A stretch of DNA of 64,000 nucleotides, taken from contig CM060306.1 of the NCBI GenBank assembly GCA_030674185.1, forward strand, positions 44,284,483-44,348,482, read 5' to 3'. The notes beneath the pieces are model-generated. The model did no database searches and was not told the origin of the DNA. It worked only from the letters and a program-made list of their open reading frames with translations. A program made the position numbers and the translations under genes. Positions 12,901-27,900 of the stretch are shown piece after piece. Each line of letters begins with the position of its first letter. Within the stretch, counting starts at the first letter, position 1. Source of the stretch: Monoplex corrugatus. Taxonomy: Eukaryota > Mollusca > Gastropoda > Littorinimorpha > Ranellidae.

Positions 12901-15900
12901 GTTTTCTTTCCTCGTCCCTTTGTTACCTTCAGATGGCGGGCAATAAGTCTATGTCATTTGATCCTTGGTGTTTTTCTTGACTTGCTTCAGCATTTATGAT
13001 TTCTCTTCTTGAACAACTTATGATTGCTTGACCCTTTCATTCACCTGTGCTCCAGAACTTTCTGTCAAAGACAGAAGACCATAACGCAGTCTATTCTAGA
13101 TTCTTCCTTTATTCCACCTGACCTGCTTTTTCTGTGGAGCCATCCTAACTTTTCATTTCTCATCGTTTTTCCGCTGTTTGCATCATACCAGCTCTGGTTC
13201 TCACTCAGAGGAGTTTACGTCATTGTGTTATATGGCACCTGGTGTGTTTTCCAATCTGCCATCTCTGTGCTGTCACTTTGTCCTCTGTGCTTTAACTTCC
13301 TTCTAAGATGTTCTGACGTTTAATGTTCATGTCCTTGTCAGGATTTACGATGTGTGTTCACATCCTTGTGCATATAAGATTTACAAGGTTCTTTGTTCAT
13401 CCTTGTGTGCTTACAGTGCTCTACTTTTCTTACACTCTAAGGATTTTGCATTGTGTGTGTCCTTTTATTGGATTACGCTTTCACTTGTGGAGCTTTCATC
13501 AGTGCCTTATGGATTATCCTCTCCTGTACTCTTCCGTCAGTAACTTTTCTTCTCCTTGCAGGTTTTTCTGCAGGCCACGGATCACTCAGAGCGTCCATTT
13601 CAAGCAGTCATCAAGAGGGCCAGCCACCACAGAGGCTGTATGTTGTCGGCGGAGACCAAGCATTCTGCGCCGACAAACCAACTCAAATGCCCTGTGTTGG
13701 CCCGTGCTGACTACTTACCCTCATAAAGCCCTTCTGACTGCCAACCTGGTGCAGGACCACCTACTCTCACTGCCTCCTCTGGATGGGAATACCAGAGTTT
13801 ATCCTTTGTGTCCCTTCCAGAGCTCTCTTGTAGCAAGAGGAGCCAGAGGTACAAGCAAGTCTGGCCCACTTGCCTTCTCGCTTGGGATGCTAGGGAGGTC
13901 TCTTCCCACCCATTCTTGAGTCAGTTTAAGGGGAAACCACCTTTCCCATTCAACCAGATTGCCAGGCTCAGACCTCCCAGGGGGAATGGGTGGCTCCACA
14001 AAGGGTGGACCCGATATCATCACTCTCCCACAGGCCAACAGACTTCAGGCCATAACACCAGTGAAAATGGAGGCAGTCCTGGCACTCTGCCACTTCCTCC
14101 CCTACCTTAGGGGATAACATACCCAACTGTGCACAGACAACACCACAATGGCCTGTTACATCAACAAACACAGTAGCTGTTACTAGATCTTTCACTCCCA
14201 GAAATCGTAAGCCCTCCTCTGGTGTCAATCTCACCTGATCTTTCTAGTAGTGAAACATCCTGGACAAATTAAACATTCTAGGAGATGCTCTTAGCCAGAC
14301 GGAATGGACTCTCACCTCCAATCTAGGAGATGCTCTCAGCCAGACGGAATGGACTCTCACCTCCAATCTAGGAGATGCTCTCAGCCAGACGGAATGGACT
14401 CTCACCCCCAAGACACTACCTCCCATCTGGCATCAGTGGTTCATACCAAAGACAGACCTGTTTGCAATCAAGTTCAACTTCCGTCTCTTCCTCTATGTGT
14501 CCCCAGTCCTGGATCTGGAAGCACAGGCAGTGGACGCCCTCTCGCTCAACTGGAAGAATCTTCTAGAGTGCGCCTTCCCCCCTCTTCCACTCCTAGATAA
14601 AGTCATACGAAAATCATAGATCGCTCGACTATCATCCTCATCGTACCAGACTGGTCTACCCAATCTTGGTTCCCAGATCTACTCAGTCTGACCCACCTTG
14701 ACCCCATCAAACTCATGATCTGGCTTTAGGACCTCCTCCAACCTTTATCAGGCATCCCACATTCCAACCCAAACTATTCAGTCTTCATGCATGGATATTG
14801 TGTGGCAGTCACTGTCATCATTAAGTCTCGCCCAAGACACTGTTGACTTCATGCTCCTCTCTCACAGGGCTGGTACTTGGCATGTTTACTCTTCCTACTA
14901 GATTAAATGGAAACAGTGTGCTCTTAGAAGGGAATTACTCCTACTAACCCCTGCATTGCTAGTGTCACAGACTTGCTCTTCCCATCAGAAAAAATCAAAT
15001 GGAAACATGGTGCTCACAGAAGGGAATTACTCCCACTAACCCCTCCATTGCTAGTGTCACAGTCTTCCTTGTCTAGCTCTCCTCTACCCTACACCTTTCT
15101 TCTTACCATCTTATGTCAAATCAGTGGCCCCTCACTGGAGAATGTATCCGTTCTGCAAGATCTCTCCAGAAGCATCTCCTTGTGCCTTACAGATCACCCG
15201 CCTAGGACCTCTTCCTTGTCCTGAAGTTCTGCAGAGGCATGCCTTTTCAACCCCCCCCCCCCCCCCCCAAAGGGGCCTCTCTCAAAGACCTTTGAAAAAA
15301 ATGGCCTTCGTCATCATGGTTGCCTCTTGCAGGCACTGTGGTGAAGCACATGGCCTCAGTGGGCTCTCTTATAACATATCCAAATAACATGACAGTCCTT
15401 TGCCCTGCGCGCTTGACCAGAATTGCTAGCCAGAAATCAATGATGGTGATACTCTCCCCTGTGATTCACACCGTGCCCATCTCCCCCCTTCCTTAGCAGT
15501 CTGGACAATCCAAATCACAACCTTTGCCCTGTAAGAATGCTCGGCCACTATCTTCGACACTCCAGTCCTCTACTGCACTCTCAACAATGCTGCCTTTTTT
15601 TAACTTTAATCACTCTGTTGATATCAAATGCTTCTGTCTATCTTGGTGTATGTCAGAGGCATCATTAACAAGGCTTACAAAGCTCAGGGACAGTGGTTTG
15701 ACTCTGCCACACCTGGCACCCATGAACTGTGTGCCTGGGCCTGTGCCTGTCCATGGCTTTTCACCACAAATTCTCTCTACTCTACTTAGATGCCACCTAT
15801 TGGAGCTTTCCCAGAACATTCATCTCCATCTACCTCGGGGACATCTCGAGAAATGCAAAGATGGATCCCACAGCATCACCTCTACTGTCTGAGCCCAACA

Positions 15901-18900
15901 TGTCATCTCTGTTTCTAACTAATAACAGGTATTGTCACCCACCTTCCAGGTAGTGTCTCTTGGCTTGGAACTGGGTATCAGGGATAGGGGTGGGCTTGAC
16001 AGCAGCACCTGGAAGTGGAAGTTTTTTTCACCAATTTTTTAATCGCCCAGTCGAGTATTAGCGGTTAATATGGTGTCTTATGTTAGCTGAGCTTGTGCAC
16101 TTGTAAGATATGGTAGGTATGTTTACTGAAAAAGGACTTGGAATAAAATCACCCCGCTAACAATTCTTACAGATAGATACTCACAAGTATCCATGGCTCA
16201 TGCAGAATCCTGTACTTACACCAAAACGCACGTTGGACACATGCATCCTTTGATATTGCAATATGATTAAAAAGAGTCTTTACAATAGGTTAATCCAAAA
16301 TTTCAGCTGAATTCTGTTATATCAAACTCACACACACACACACACACACACAGGATTTGATAAGTGTGTGTATGTGTGTGTGTGAGAGCATGTTTGTGTG
16401 CGCAGACCTGTGAGGGTATGGGTGCATATGTGTGTTAATCTATTCATTCATGTATTTGCTTGATTAAATGAAAAAAAAATTATGTTTTACTGTTTGTACT
16501 ATGGGTGGATAGGTTATTTGTTATTGGATAGACTGACGAGTGTGCTTATTCTTTTGGTACTTTTACTGACTGATAATTTTTGGTAGGTTATTTGTTCTTG
16601 GATATTCTGATGAGTTTGCTTATTCTTTTGATACATTTATTGACCTTTTTTTTTTTTGCTCTCTAATATCCTTTGATAGATTTATTGACTGATTTTTTTT
16701 TATTTATTGACTGATAATTTTTGTTCTCTGATATCCATTCTTTCGTTTATACTATTGTAACAGTATCAGTTGATACGTTTTGAACAGTAATGAAATGATT
16801 ATGAGTTTTATCTTTTGTTGCATAACATGCCTTAAAAAATTGATATGATGTTTTCTTTCAGGTCAAAGGCATAGGATTCTGTGGATTTTACCGTCTGCCT
16901 GGACCACCTGACGTAGAGGAAGAGTCGTCTAAATCCAAGAAGAAAGGCGCGAAAAAGGAAAAGGTAACTAGTTTGCTCGTAGACTGGTCTTTTTTCCCAG
17001 TTTGGATTCAGTTAGCCCAGTATTAGTGATGAATGTAAACAATCACCCCTTTGTTTGTTTGTTGTCTAAACATATTTGACTATTGGCCCTTCATTTGATT
17101 CTGAGTGGAAACCCAAGGCACGCTGCTTCATTTTTTTCGTCAGAATTGGGCCATTCAGGCTGCTTATGGAAATTTTGAGTCTCTTGATTTTGAATCGTTT
17201 GTTTAAATCTGCTTTATTTCATATTCAGCTTCCTCAAATTCCTGATAATATACAGCGCCTGTTGACTCGCACCACTGAGTGTTACTCGGACATTAAGAAC
17301 TGGATGACACACAATAGACTTCAGCTTAATGACGACAAAACAGAAGCTATCCTCATTGGCACTCGTCAGAAACTTTCTCAGCTGCCTCCTCTTTCTCTCC
17401 CATTATGTAACACATCAGTCCCAATTTCTGATTCAGCTAAAAACCTTGGTGTCTGCATTGACTCTACCCTCTCCATGAACAACTTTGTTTCTCAAACTGC
17501 CAGATCCTGCTACTATCATCTCCATCATATAAGGCTGATCAGGAAGTATCTCTCTGTCGAAACAACTGCAAAACTCGTTCTCTCCTTCATAATGTCTCGC
17601 ATTGACTATTGCAATTCACTCCTGTCTGGTCTTCCTGCCTCCACCTTTCACATCCTACAGCGCATTCAAAACAATGCTGTACGCCTTGTACTCAAAAAGA
17701 AAAAAGCTGACCACATATCTCCTCTCCTGGCACAACTTCACTGGCTCCCTGTATCAAAGCGCATACAGTACAAACTAGACACCATGTGCTACAAAAGCCT
17801 CAATAACGCAGCCCCCGATTACCTGTCAAGCCTACTTGAGATCTATGTTCCCTCACGTACCCTCCGCTCTGCCTCCGATCCTCTGACTTTTCGCTTTCCA
17901 CGCACTAAGCTCAATACCTACGGTCCACGAGCCTTCTCTGTTTCTGGTCCACTCTCCTGGAACAAACTTCCTCTCTCAGTCCGTCAGCAACCTACTTTTG
18001 TCTCCTTCAAGTCCGCTCTCAAAACTCACCTTTTCTCCTCCGCATAAAATCCTAACTTCACTCAACCCCCCCCCCCCCCCCCTGCAGCCTGTCTCCGCTC
18101 GGAGGGAATCACATGGTTATAATATATAATTGTATATGCTATGCTCTCTATAATTTTCCATTGCTTATATTCTTGCTTTTATTGCTTTTATTCTTTCTCC
18201 CCATTTATAGCCATGCGTGTGTGTGTGTGTGTGCGTGCGTGTGTGTGCGTGCGTGCGTGCGTGCGTGCTTGCGTGTGTGTCTGCTTCAGCGCTTAGATTT
18301 GATTTTATTAAGATTTTGCGCTATATAAATATTGTAATTATTGTAATTATTATTATATGTGTGGAATCAGCTCTGACTTAGCTACATCACAGCATAGAAT
18401 TTATTTAATTTCTCAAATTAGATGATATAATATTCAGTGAAATGCATATTTTAAAGTAAGAAAATAGGAATACTTTGCAGCGTAAAATTTCCTTAATTTC
18501 TCAAATTGGATGTATAATGTTCAAAGTGAAAAGCAATTTTAAGGCAAAATTTAGAAATCAGACAAAAAAAATTTTCCAGCAGGATATATTCCTTTTTTTT
18601 AATGCAGAACATGCGGGGGGTTTTATGTGTAAATTATTTTCTTTCCAATGAACCAAAAATTTTGAAATTCCATTGAAGTGTTGTATAGTTTTTATACAGA
18701 AGAGCAGAATCCGAAAATTTCTGTGAAAATGCATGTCAGTTTTTTGCATTGTAAGTATTTTTGAAATAAGATTTTATTCATCAGTGTATTGTGCAACTAA
18801 TAATCATTGTGAAAACAAAAATTGAATATAGAAATACAAATAAATACAAAGGATACAAAAATTGGTTATAAAAATACAAATAAATACAAAGGATCAGAAA

Positions 18901-21900
18901 GAAAAATGAACTGCAAAAACAAGTCAACAACAAATAGAAAAATGTGAGTCAGTATATATGTTGTTTGTGAGTGTGTGCACATTTGTGTGTGTGAGGCAAA
19001 GAGAAAGAAAAAAAAAGCATGAAAGGAGAAAGAAAAAGTAAAGAAAACAAACTGAAGAAAAACAAAAACAAAAAACAAATTGAAGAAACAAAGATCTTGA
19101 CAAGACAAGATCTGTTTTAAATTAAAGTGTGGTGTGGATTCGATTTGCCATCAAGTTACCTAAGTCAGATATCTCGAGATAAAAGATGCAAGATGTAAAA
19201 CAAAGTGTATCTGAAGCACAGTTGTTTTTTTTCTCATGTATGTCTTCATTACTTGACATGTCACCAGTTACTGTGTGAATGAAATTCATGGGTTCTGTAA
19301 GAGCGATTGAAAATCACAGTTCTTCAACATTGACACTTTCCACAATCAAAGCACATTCAGTCACAAAATCCTCTGTCTTGAATTTAGTTTTCAGTCATCA
19401 CATCAGATGAAGACATCATTTTCACACAGATATTTATGTGCAAACATCCTTAGTCAGTCACGAATAAAGGCAGATTTGTTGTAGCGTTCTTTGAAGGGAC
19501 TTTCTGATGACATGGAAAACAATTTCGTTGAGTATTAATTAAACAAGGAATGAATGTGATGTATACAAATGTACGCACAACTATATCCACATAGGTGTAT
19601 AGGTATCCCATTTGTTTAGGCACACTACACCTGCGTGCATACCTGGTCATTTAATTGTCCTACACATGGACATGTATCCCATCACACTCAGATTAAAATA
19701 TAGAAAGACAGAAAAAGTGGATTTCTGAATACATGATTTTGTGCATTTTTTTTAATTTAGCGCAAATTTAAAGCATTTTCTTTTAATGCTAGACAGAAAT
19801 TCAGTCGTGTTCAACCTTCACATTGGAGTGACTTATTTGTTTGTTCTGATAATTATTTTGTGACTTGATGTGTATTTTTGTGATGTATATATTTATTTAT
19901 TTAGGTAAGTTTTTTTTCTGATTTGTGTGTCTTTCTTCAGACAGGGAAAGGGGAGGAGAGTGCTGAGTCAGCTGATGATACAGTAGATAAAGAAGGAGAG
20001 GAGAGTGATAAATCCCAAGAGAAGACAGATGAATCATCGGACAAAAAGGCTGATGACAAGAAGAAAAAGAAAAGTGATGCAGAAGGAAGTGCAGAAGAAA
20101 CAGAGAAAGGGAAAGAAGAAGAAAAAGGAGAAGAAAAGAAAGAGAAAAAGAAAGAAAAGAAAAAGAGGAAAAGGACATCCAAACCTAGTAAGTGTTGTGG
20201 AAAACTTAGTTTTTTTTGGTGTTTTTTGTTGTTGTGAAGCTGTGACTAGTATTTAAAAGACTGAGAAGGCAAGGAAGGTTTAATACTGGTTTGTTACTTT
20301 TTTTCTTGTTGCTTGTTTTGACGGTTGTGAGTGTGATTGTTATAAAAGTTGATGCTGAAAATAACATAAAAACAAGAACATTCAGGTCATTTTGTGATTA
20401 TCCCCTTAATCAATAGAATTGATGAGTTGACATCAGGGAAGCATTTTTTTGTTTCTTGTGACATTTTCCCAGACAAAAGCAAATCCATATTGTCACAAGC
20501 ACATGCGAATAAATGATGCCCAGGAATGTTTACCCATACAATCTAACTCCTATGACATTTTGTGAGCTTTTAAGGGCAGTGTACTACGATCCATGCAGAT
20601 TAATTTTAGCCAGTATCTTATGTCTCTAATAAATGAGTTTATTGACAGTGGATATCTTTCATGCTCGCCATACACCATATCACTTGGAAGTCTCAGCTGG
20701 AACGATATGTGGCACATGGCTCCTCTAAGGATAAGCTTCCTCCTCAGATCTGTATATGACCTGCTCCCCTCGAATGCAAACTTAGTGAAATGGGGGAAAT
20801 CAGATGATCCAGCATGTCCGCTCTGTCAGAAGAAACAAACAGTGGAACATGTCCTAAGCTCTTGCAAAGTAGCGCTAGCCCAAGGAAGGTATACATGGAG
20901 GCACAACCAAGTTCTGAAAGTGATCACAGACGTGGTTAGCAAAAAAAAACCATGACCCCAAACGCACCAATTGCTATGACAACGTTCTACAAAGCAGGAG
21001 GGAAACAGGTCTGGCCCGAAATTGCTATGACAACCAGCACATTGCCAAAGGGTCTTCTGGATGGAGCAGTCGACTGGGAGTGTACAGCAGATCTCCCAGA
21101 GTGGAGAAATTACCCAGATGTCATCAGCAAGACAGGCATGAGACCAGACATCGCTCTCCACTCTGACTCCTCGAAACAAGTGATTCTGATAAAACTCACT
21201 GTGCCATACGAAAGCAGAATGGAAGAAGCACATATCTACAAAACCGAAAAATACGCCGGTCTTGCCAGCACCCTGAAGAAAGCAGGTCTGCGGGTCAAAA
21301 TCTTCGCCATAGAGGTCAGGGCAAGAGGGTTTGTGGGCACCTCCACTTATGATCTCATGAAACAACTCGCCATTTCTGGGAAGAAGAGGACTAGAGCCCT
21401 TAAAGCGATGGCAGAGGCAGCAGAAAGGAGCTCAAGCTGGATCTGGGCAAGGAGGAACCAAAAGTGAACTTCATAAGGATTAAATCCCCTACAGATGATG
21501 TGTGCCCCGTTAGCACATTGGTAAAACCGCGTACCGCAGTTCTGAAGCGCAGAATCGCCCAGGTTCGCTCCCCGGCGTGGGAAAAAAAAATAGACAACAG
21601 CAGAAGGGCATCCAGGAGTCATGACCTGGATGTGGCCCGGCCCCCCGAGAGTGTAAGGAGTTCAGGGCCGAAACACTTGTCTAAAGGGGGTTACTTCTCT
21701 GAAGACCTTCTGTTGTCTAGCTCTCCCTAGAGTTTCTTTCTACCGTCTCTAATAAATGAGTTTATTGACAGTGGATATCTTTCATGCTCGCCATACACCA
21801 TATCACTTGGAGTGCTCCAGTTAACATTAAGGAGCCTCAGAGCAAATGTACTTTTTCCTATTGTCCTTTCTCAAGTCCCCATGTTTCTGCTCTATGTTAT

Positions 21901-24900
21901 ATTATTGGCTGTACTTGTGAATCAAACAGCTTTTTGAAGATTTCAAAAGAATTAGTTTTGAATTTTTATGAGTTCCTTAAACTACTCAAAGCTGCTTTTT
22001 TGCTCTTGAAACTAGATGATGACATTTAAAGCTTAATCTTATTTTGGTGTAAAGTAGATTTCTCGAGATGTTTATATTCATTTACCACAGATATACTTAT
22101 CACATTCTTGCAATTGTTGATGGTGTTGATGATTTTGTTTTGTATTATTTTTATTATAGTGATCTAAAGCGTTTTTTAATTGGAGTGATTAGGAGCTTGC
22201 ATCTAAACAGTTTACTGATTTAGAAACTTACTTTTACATAGTTCGTATCTTGACTATGGATGAAGGGAATAGAGAATCATGCTTTGTGATTCAGGCATGG
22301 AACTTTTATGTTGCATAACTACTCAGGATTTCACTGGCAAATGGGTATTATGTAGGTCTCATTTTTAGCAAACTGACATTTTTGGGTGACATTGAGAGCT
22401 CTCATGTTGGTTTTGGGGAAGAGGCTGCTTAGGTCGTAATACAGGCCTATAGCCTAAGTTTGTTTCAAATTCAGTAGCAGGTTGATATAAGCATTAACAG
22501 GAGTAGATAGAACACACTAATTTAAAGAACATCAAGTCCTACCAACATGTAGGGTTGGTGTTCCAGGCTTATGGTTTATGCTGCAGTCATTCTGGATCCT
22601 TTTCCATAGTTTGGCATGTGTACTGTTTGTGCATATACATGGAGTTTATTTGTAGTACAGAAACGCTGTTTTGAGAATATTGAAACTGATGGTTTTGTTG
22701 CTCTGTTTATATGAAATATAGACCCTTGCTGGGCAAGGGCTAATGTGAAAAAGCATGCGTTTGCGTATTAGTTGATCATAATTAAGATTTTTGTTCTTGT
22801 TAGAAAAAAAAGTAAGGTGTTTTGAAAAGAACATTACACACAGTGGTCTATGTTGCATTACAGAACGGAGAGATGGCCCCAGATATGGCAGCCCTCAGAC
22901 CATCAATGATGTGTTTCCTCTGGCAATGACGTACATGGCTGAACCCAAAGAGGCCTCCTTTACGCGCATCAGAAAGTACTTGGAAAAGCACTATGGCAAA
23001 GTCGACATTGACATGAAGTAGGTTTTAATGCTGTAGATGTCTACTTGTTCAAACATGTTCAGAAACAAAGGTGCACGTATACATGACTTGCATGCATGCA
23101 AACATGGATAAAACATGTACGATACATGTGTGTACCAGTGTCTGTGCTAGGAGTTTTGCCAGCTGGCTTCTTAACCATAAGCGCCAAACAAGGAGAATCC
23201 AAATGGTACCTGTTGGGGGGAAAAAAATTGGTCATGATGCCCATCCCAGTCAATAATTTCCCTCCCCCCACTCTGTTGCCCATGGACCATGATGCTTACA
23301 TGGTATGCAGCTCATGTCAGATGAGAATGTTGAAGGGGAATGGTGGGTGGGGGAGGAGATAGATTGGGAAAGGGAGGGGAGTGATGACATGCTCAGAGCA
23401 TGGAAAGACAGAAAAAGGGGAGAGATGGTATTGTTACAAAGGTTGAGTTTATGAGTGACTGACAGAAAGAGAATGAAAGAAGACTAGAGGTATGATGTAA
23501 ATTGTGTGTGTGTAGGTGCATGTTCTATATGTTTTCCCCAGTCACACACAACTATCCATTCATTCAGTCACCTCATCCACCTCTGTAAACAAGACAACAG
23601 ATCAATATTTTGTAACCAAACAGGAACCCTCAGTTCATCTTTATCCAGCCGGATCAACAAACACATAAAAACATAAATATATAAATGTTCAACGTCCACT
23701 GTGCAATAGAAGGCAGGTAATCGCTTACTCAGTTCAGTTCTATTTCCTTCCCAAACAGTCCCTTCACAAGGAATCTTTCACTGCACCAACACTTCCCGAA
23801 CTTTTCTCACAATTCAAGTTTCACATCATCGATATCATTGTTTTCCACTCAGTTCATCACTGTATATAAATATATTTTTGTTATCGCAAATCCCGGGGAG
23901 TAGAGTAGATCACAGAGGCATCATTAATCAGAAACGCCCAGGTATGCAGCAGAGTTCTAACAGCTTAGGACCAGGGACTGGATCAGGCATTCACCCCTCA
24001 AACCATTCTGTCATATCGATGTGGCTCCATCGTGAACCAATCAGACCAGACAGCTTCCCACGTCAGAAGCTGCTAATACATTAGCAGCTTACGACAAAAA
24101 CAGACTTTTAGTTGTCTTCAGGCAGCAAGGAAACATGACTGCTCAACCTGGCAATCTCTGTAGAACTGAATTTGAGCTCACAGATTTTCAACACGCACTC
24201 CACAATTTAACTTCGCAGCCAGTCCCAAAACATTTCTCATTTCAGCCAGTGAGAACAGAGATACTGAAAACAGCACTGGGTGTTCCAATCCACAGAAGCA
24301 AAATGAACCAAAACACTGACATTTTGGGTCACTGGTACTGTAATACACGCATGTACCTGTATTCCTGTTTGTTTTTACATCTTCAGATGTTTCACACATG
24401 TTCTAGAGCCAGTTGAAAATGCATGGTACTATGGATCATCTGCTTTCTGCCAAGGACAGCAAAATGAGATGTAATGGGTAATGATCCATTTCTTTCTACG
24501 GGCACTGCTTTGTCTGTGCCCAGTACCGCAGGGATTGACCTCCCATGTTCTCAAACTGAATGGTTGGCAGTAAACAGCCTTTCTGGAAAGAAAACTTTAA
24601 TAAGTTTAATATAGTCTAGAAACAGTGGTAGAAGTACAGATTCAACTTTTGGTCATTGACAAACATGTCAAAATAAAGGTTTCACTATGTTTCATGAAAA
24701 CCATGTCAAAATTATTCATTCAATATTTGGTTCATACAAGATCTGTCAAAATTATGAGTTCAGTGTGTGATTCATGAAAGATGTCATAATTATGGATTTG
24801 TTATTCATGTAAATCTGTTAACAGTATTTCATGTTTGCTTTTAACTGACCAATATCAGTTTCCTATTATGCTAGTACCATTGCTTAGGGTAAAATAACAA

Positions 24901-27900
24901 ATGCATAACGCAAATATCTGTGCATGCACACACAAAAAACTATCATGTTCCATCATAGGATTTGTGAAGAAAAAGGTTAACTGTTCTGTGGATGGTTCCT
25001 GAAAAGCATCAACTTCATATGAGTTTAGTATGTAGTGTAAGAAATGTATCAAAATTATCAGTTCAATATGTAGCAAATAAAGAGCCAGAAGCAGAATCCA
25101 GGGCTGCAGGAATCCTTCCCATGCAGTGCCTAGGACAGAACATGTGCCCAAGGATTGGTCTTTTATCCCACATGAAGATCCACACCAGGCAATGAGGACC
25201 AGTATGCCCTCGCACTTGATGTATCATTGAGAGAGACCATCATATGAAAACATGTCACATTTCTGTGTTGTCTATGAGAGGCATGTTTGCCATAGTTCAA
25301 CATAAAAAAACAATCATAAGTACGTGACACAGAGGTGTGCATTATGTTTTTCAGGCTAAAGAAACATGAGTGCATGACACAGAGGTGTGCATTATGTGTT
25401 CAGGCTAAAGAAATGATAATGAGTGCATAACACAGAGTATGCATTATGTTTTTTCAGGTAAAGAACAATCATAAGTGCATGACACAGAGGTGTGCATTAT
25501 GTTTTTCAGGCTAAAGAAATGATAATGAGTGCATAACACAGAGGTATGCATTATGCTTTTTCAGGTTAAAGAAACAATCATAAGTGCATGACACAGAGGT
25601 GTGCATTATGTTTTTCAGGCTAAAGAAGTGTATGGAGCATGGTTGTGAAACAGGCATGTGGGACCGTGTTAGTGGTTCTGGGGCGTCAGGCAGCTTCCAG
25701 TTACAAGTGGACTCCTTCAACCCTGAACACAGTAAGTAGATGGAGGTGGTTGTTTGCCATTGTAAACTGTTGCCTGATTCTGTCACTTCCAGTTAACAGA
25801 AGTTACTCACCAATCAGCTTCAGTTCTACTTTGGCAATTTTGTTGCCTTTTGTTGAGACCTTTCTCCTACTGAGAATTTTCTTTTTTCTCCATTGTCTGC
25901 TTCGTCTCAGTAGTGTTGATCCCATACCACTTATTCTGTTTGTCAGTACACCACCAAATTCACTTTCTCATCAGAGTTTCAATGCCAGGAAGCCCATGGG
26001 AGCCAGTGATGTCAAGCTACCTTGAGGCCACCCGCCAAAGGAGACTGCTCTGTCATTGGGTCATTTCAGTTGAATTCAGCAGTGTGTGTTTTGATCCAAC
26101 TTGCTGAGGATGGTGCCTAGGAAGCCCCCTACTAATGACAGTAATATGTAGTGGCAGAACCAGACCCAAGTGAGAAACCAGCCCAATAACAAGACAGACA
26201 TCATGGCCCTCCTACAACACCTCTTGTGAACAACTGACACCAAAGACCCCACCTGAATTTACTTCTGTCGTGGAACAGTTAGAAAAAATAAAACAGAGAT
26301 CATAACGAGATCAGAGCATGAAAGCCCACAGAATCTTAGACAAGTTTCATGATGCTAAACTGCAAATTTTTCATCTGAGCAGATCTCAAGAAGAGACTTA
26401 AAATGTATGAAAAGAAAACTGAACTGAAGCATATTGTGATGAGTACCTTCTGTGTATCATATTTTCATTGTTTCACACATCTACACCACAAATATTGTAT
26501 TCACTGAACAGGTAGAGGTTTCAACTAAGTGCCTTAACGCTTTAAGTGAGGGGATTTTTTTTCCTGTACAGAGTTCTTGTCTGTTGTTACATGGTGAAGT
26601 TTTTAAAAAGCATTGGACTTCTGGGTTTGAACTTCCATCACTCAAAAAAACTTACTTTGGAGTTTTTCTGTCCTGACCATATGCACCCAGCGTTGAGCGT
26701 GCTACGGGCTTAATGGGAAGACTTGGACCGCACAGTTGTTGTCTGTCCTGCTTTACAGATGTAGATGTGTCTGACGATGTTCAAATTTCTAGACCAACAC
26801 CACAGGTGTCTTGGTCTTTCAGGTTTGGTTGTCACCAGGATATTTTATGAAAGTAAGCTATTGTACAGCTCTGTCAGACAGTCCTAAATTAAATCTAAAA
26901 AAAAAAAAAAAAAAAAGTACTCTGTAGCATCACTGTCCTCCCTGTTCTCATTATTATGGCATTGTGAAAAAATGGTTCTAGATATTGTGGTCTTTATGCT
27001 CAGTTGTTATGGTGACATCAGTTTTGACAAGTTTGGAGGTGTGTTGGAGAACAGAAATAAGCAACATGGGGGATAGCAACACAGAAGAGGCGCAGAAGAA
27101 AATAGAATAAATAAATTAATAAAATGATGATGAAGACCAGTTCTTCACTGTTTACCACAGTTGGGTTCCTTGTTCAGTTCAGCAAACAAGTTGGTCTGAT
27201 TAGTCTGACTTGTTTCAAAATCGTACTAGCCTGTTAGATATATTAATGTAAAATTGTAAAGAAAGAACAAAAAAACCTGTTAGATGTAATTATTATATAA
27301 ATTTGTAAACAAAGGTTCTTAGAATCTCAAGTAAATTCACAAATACAGTGTTTAGTATAGGCCAGTCTTGTGATGTTGCTTTAGGTTCTTGGACTGTCAA
27401 GTAAGTCACAGAGTCAGTGTCTATTATTGGTCAGTCTTGTGATGTTATTTGTCATAGATTATTGAGAAATGGCTCATTTGTCTGTACATATCCCTCTGAG
27501 CACAGAAATATCCACTTAGTTGAAAACAGGAGTTAGTAATACATATAATCTAGTTTTGTAGTCATAAGACCAGAGTATGATTTTAGACTGACTGTAGGTA
27601 CACACAGCTTGAAGTTTTATACTTTTCTATGTTTCTGTAATCGTTGACACTCCATACTTATTCATCATTGTTTTATGAAATCCACTTGCCATGGTTTTTT
27701 TATTCCTGAGATGAGCATTCAGTGTAAATTACCTGGCAGAATTGTATACTGTTGCAAGTTTTGACATTCGTGTATTAAACTGGTGTATTGTCATTGAGAA
27801 ATATTTGGTTTCAGCGGAGTCACTGACAGACATGGTGTGTTCAGCCATCATCGCATGCACTGAACCCAAGATATCCTCTGTGCGACTGCTGAAATCCTAC

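Noticed and set aside
12535..13919. Several long plus-strand frames (up to 198 codons)
   Set aside because: Overlapping frames in pyrimidine-rich DNA, with hydrophobic composition and no motifs. Treated as part of, or leader to, the DIRS-like remnant.
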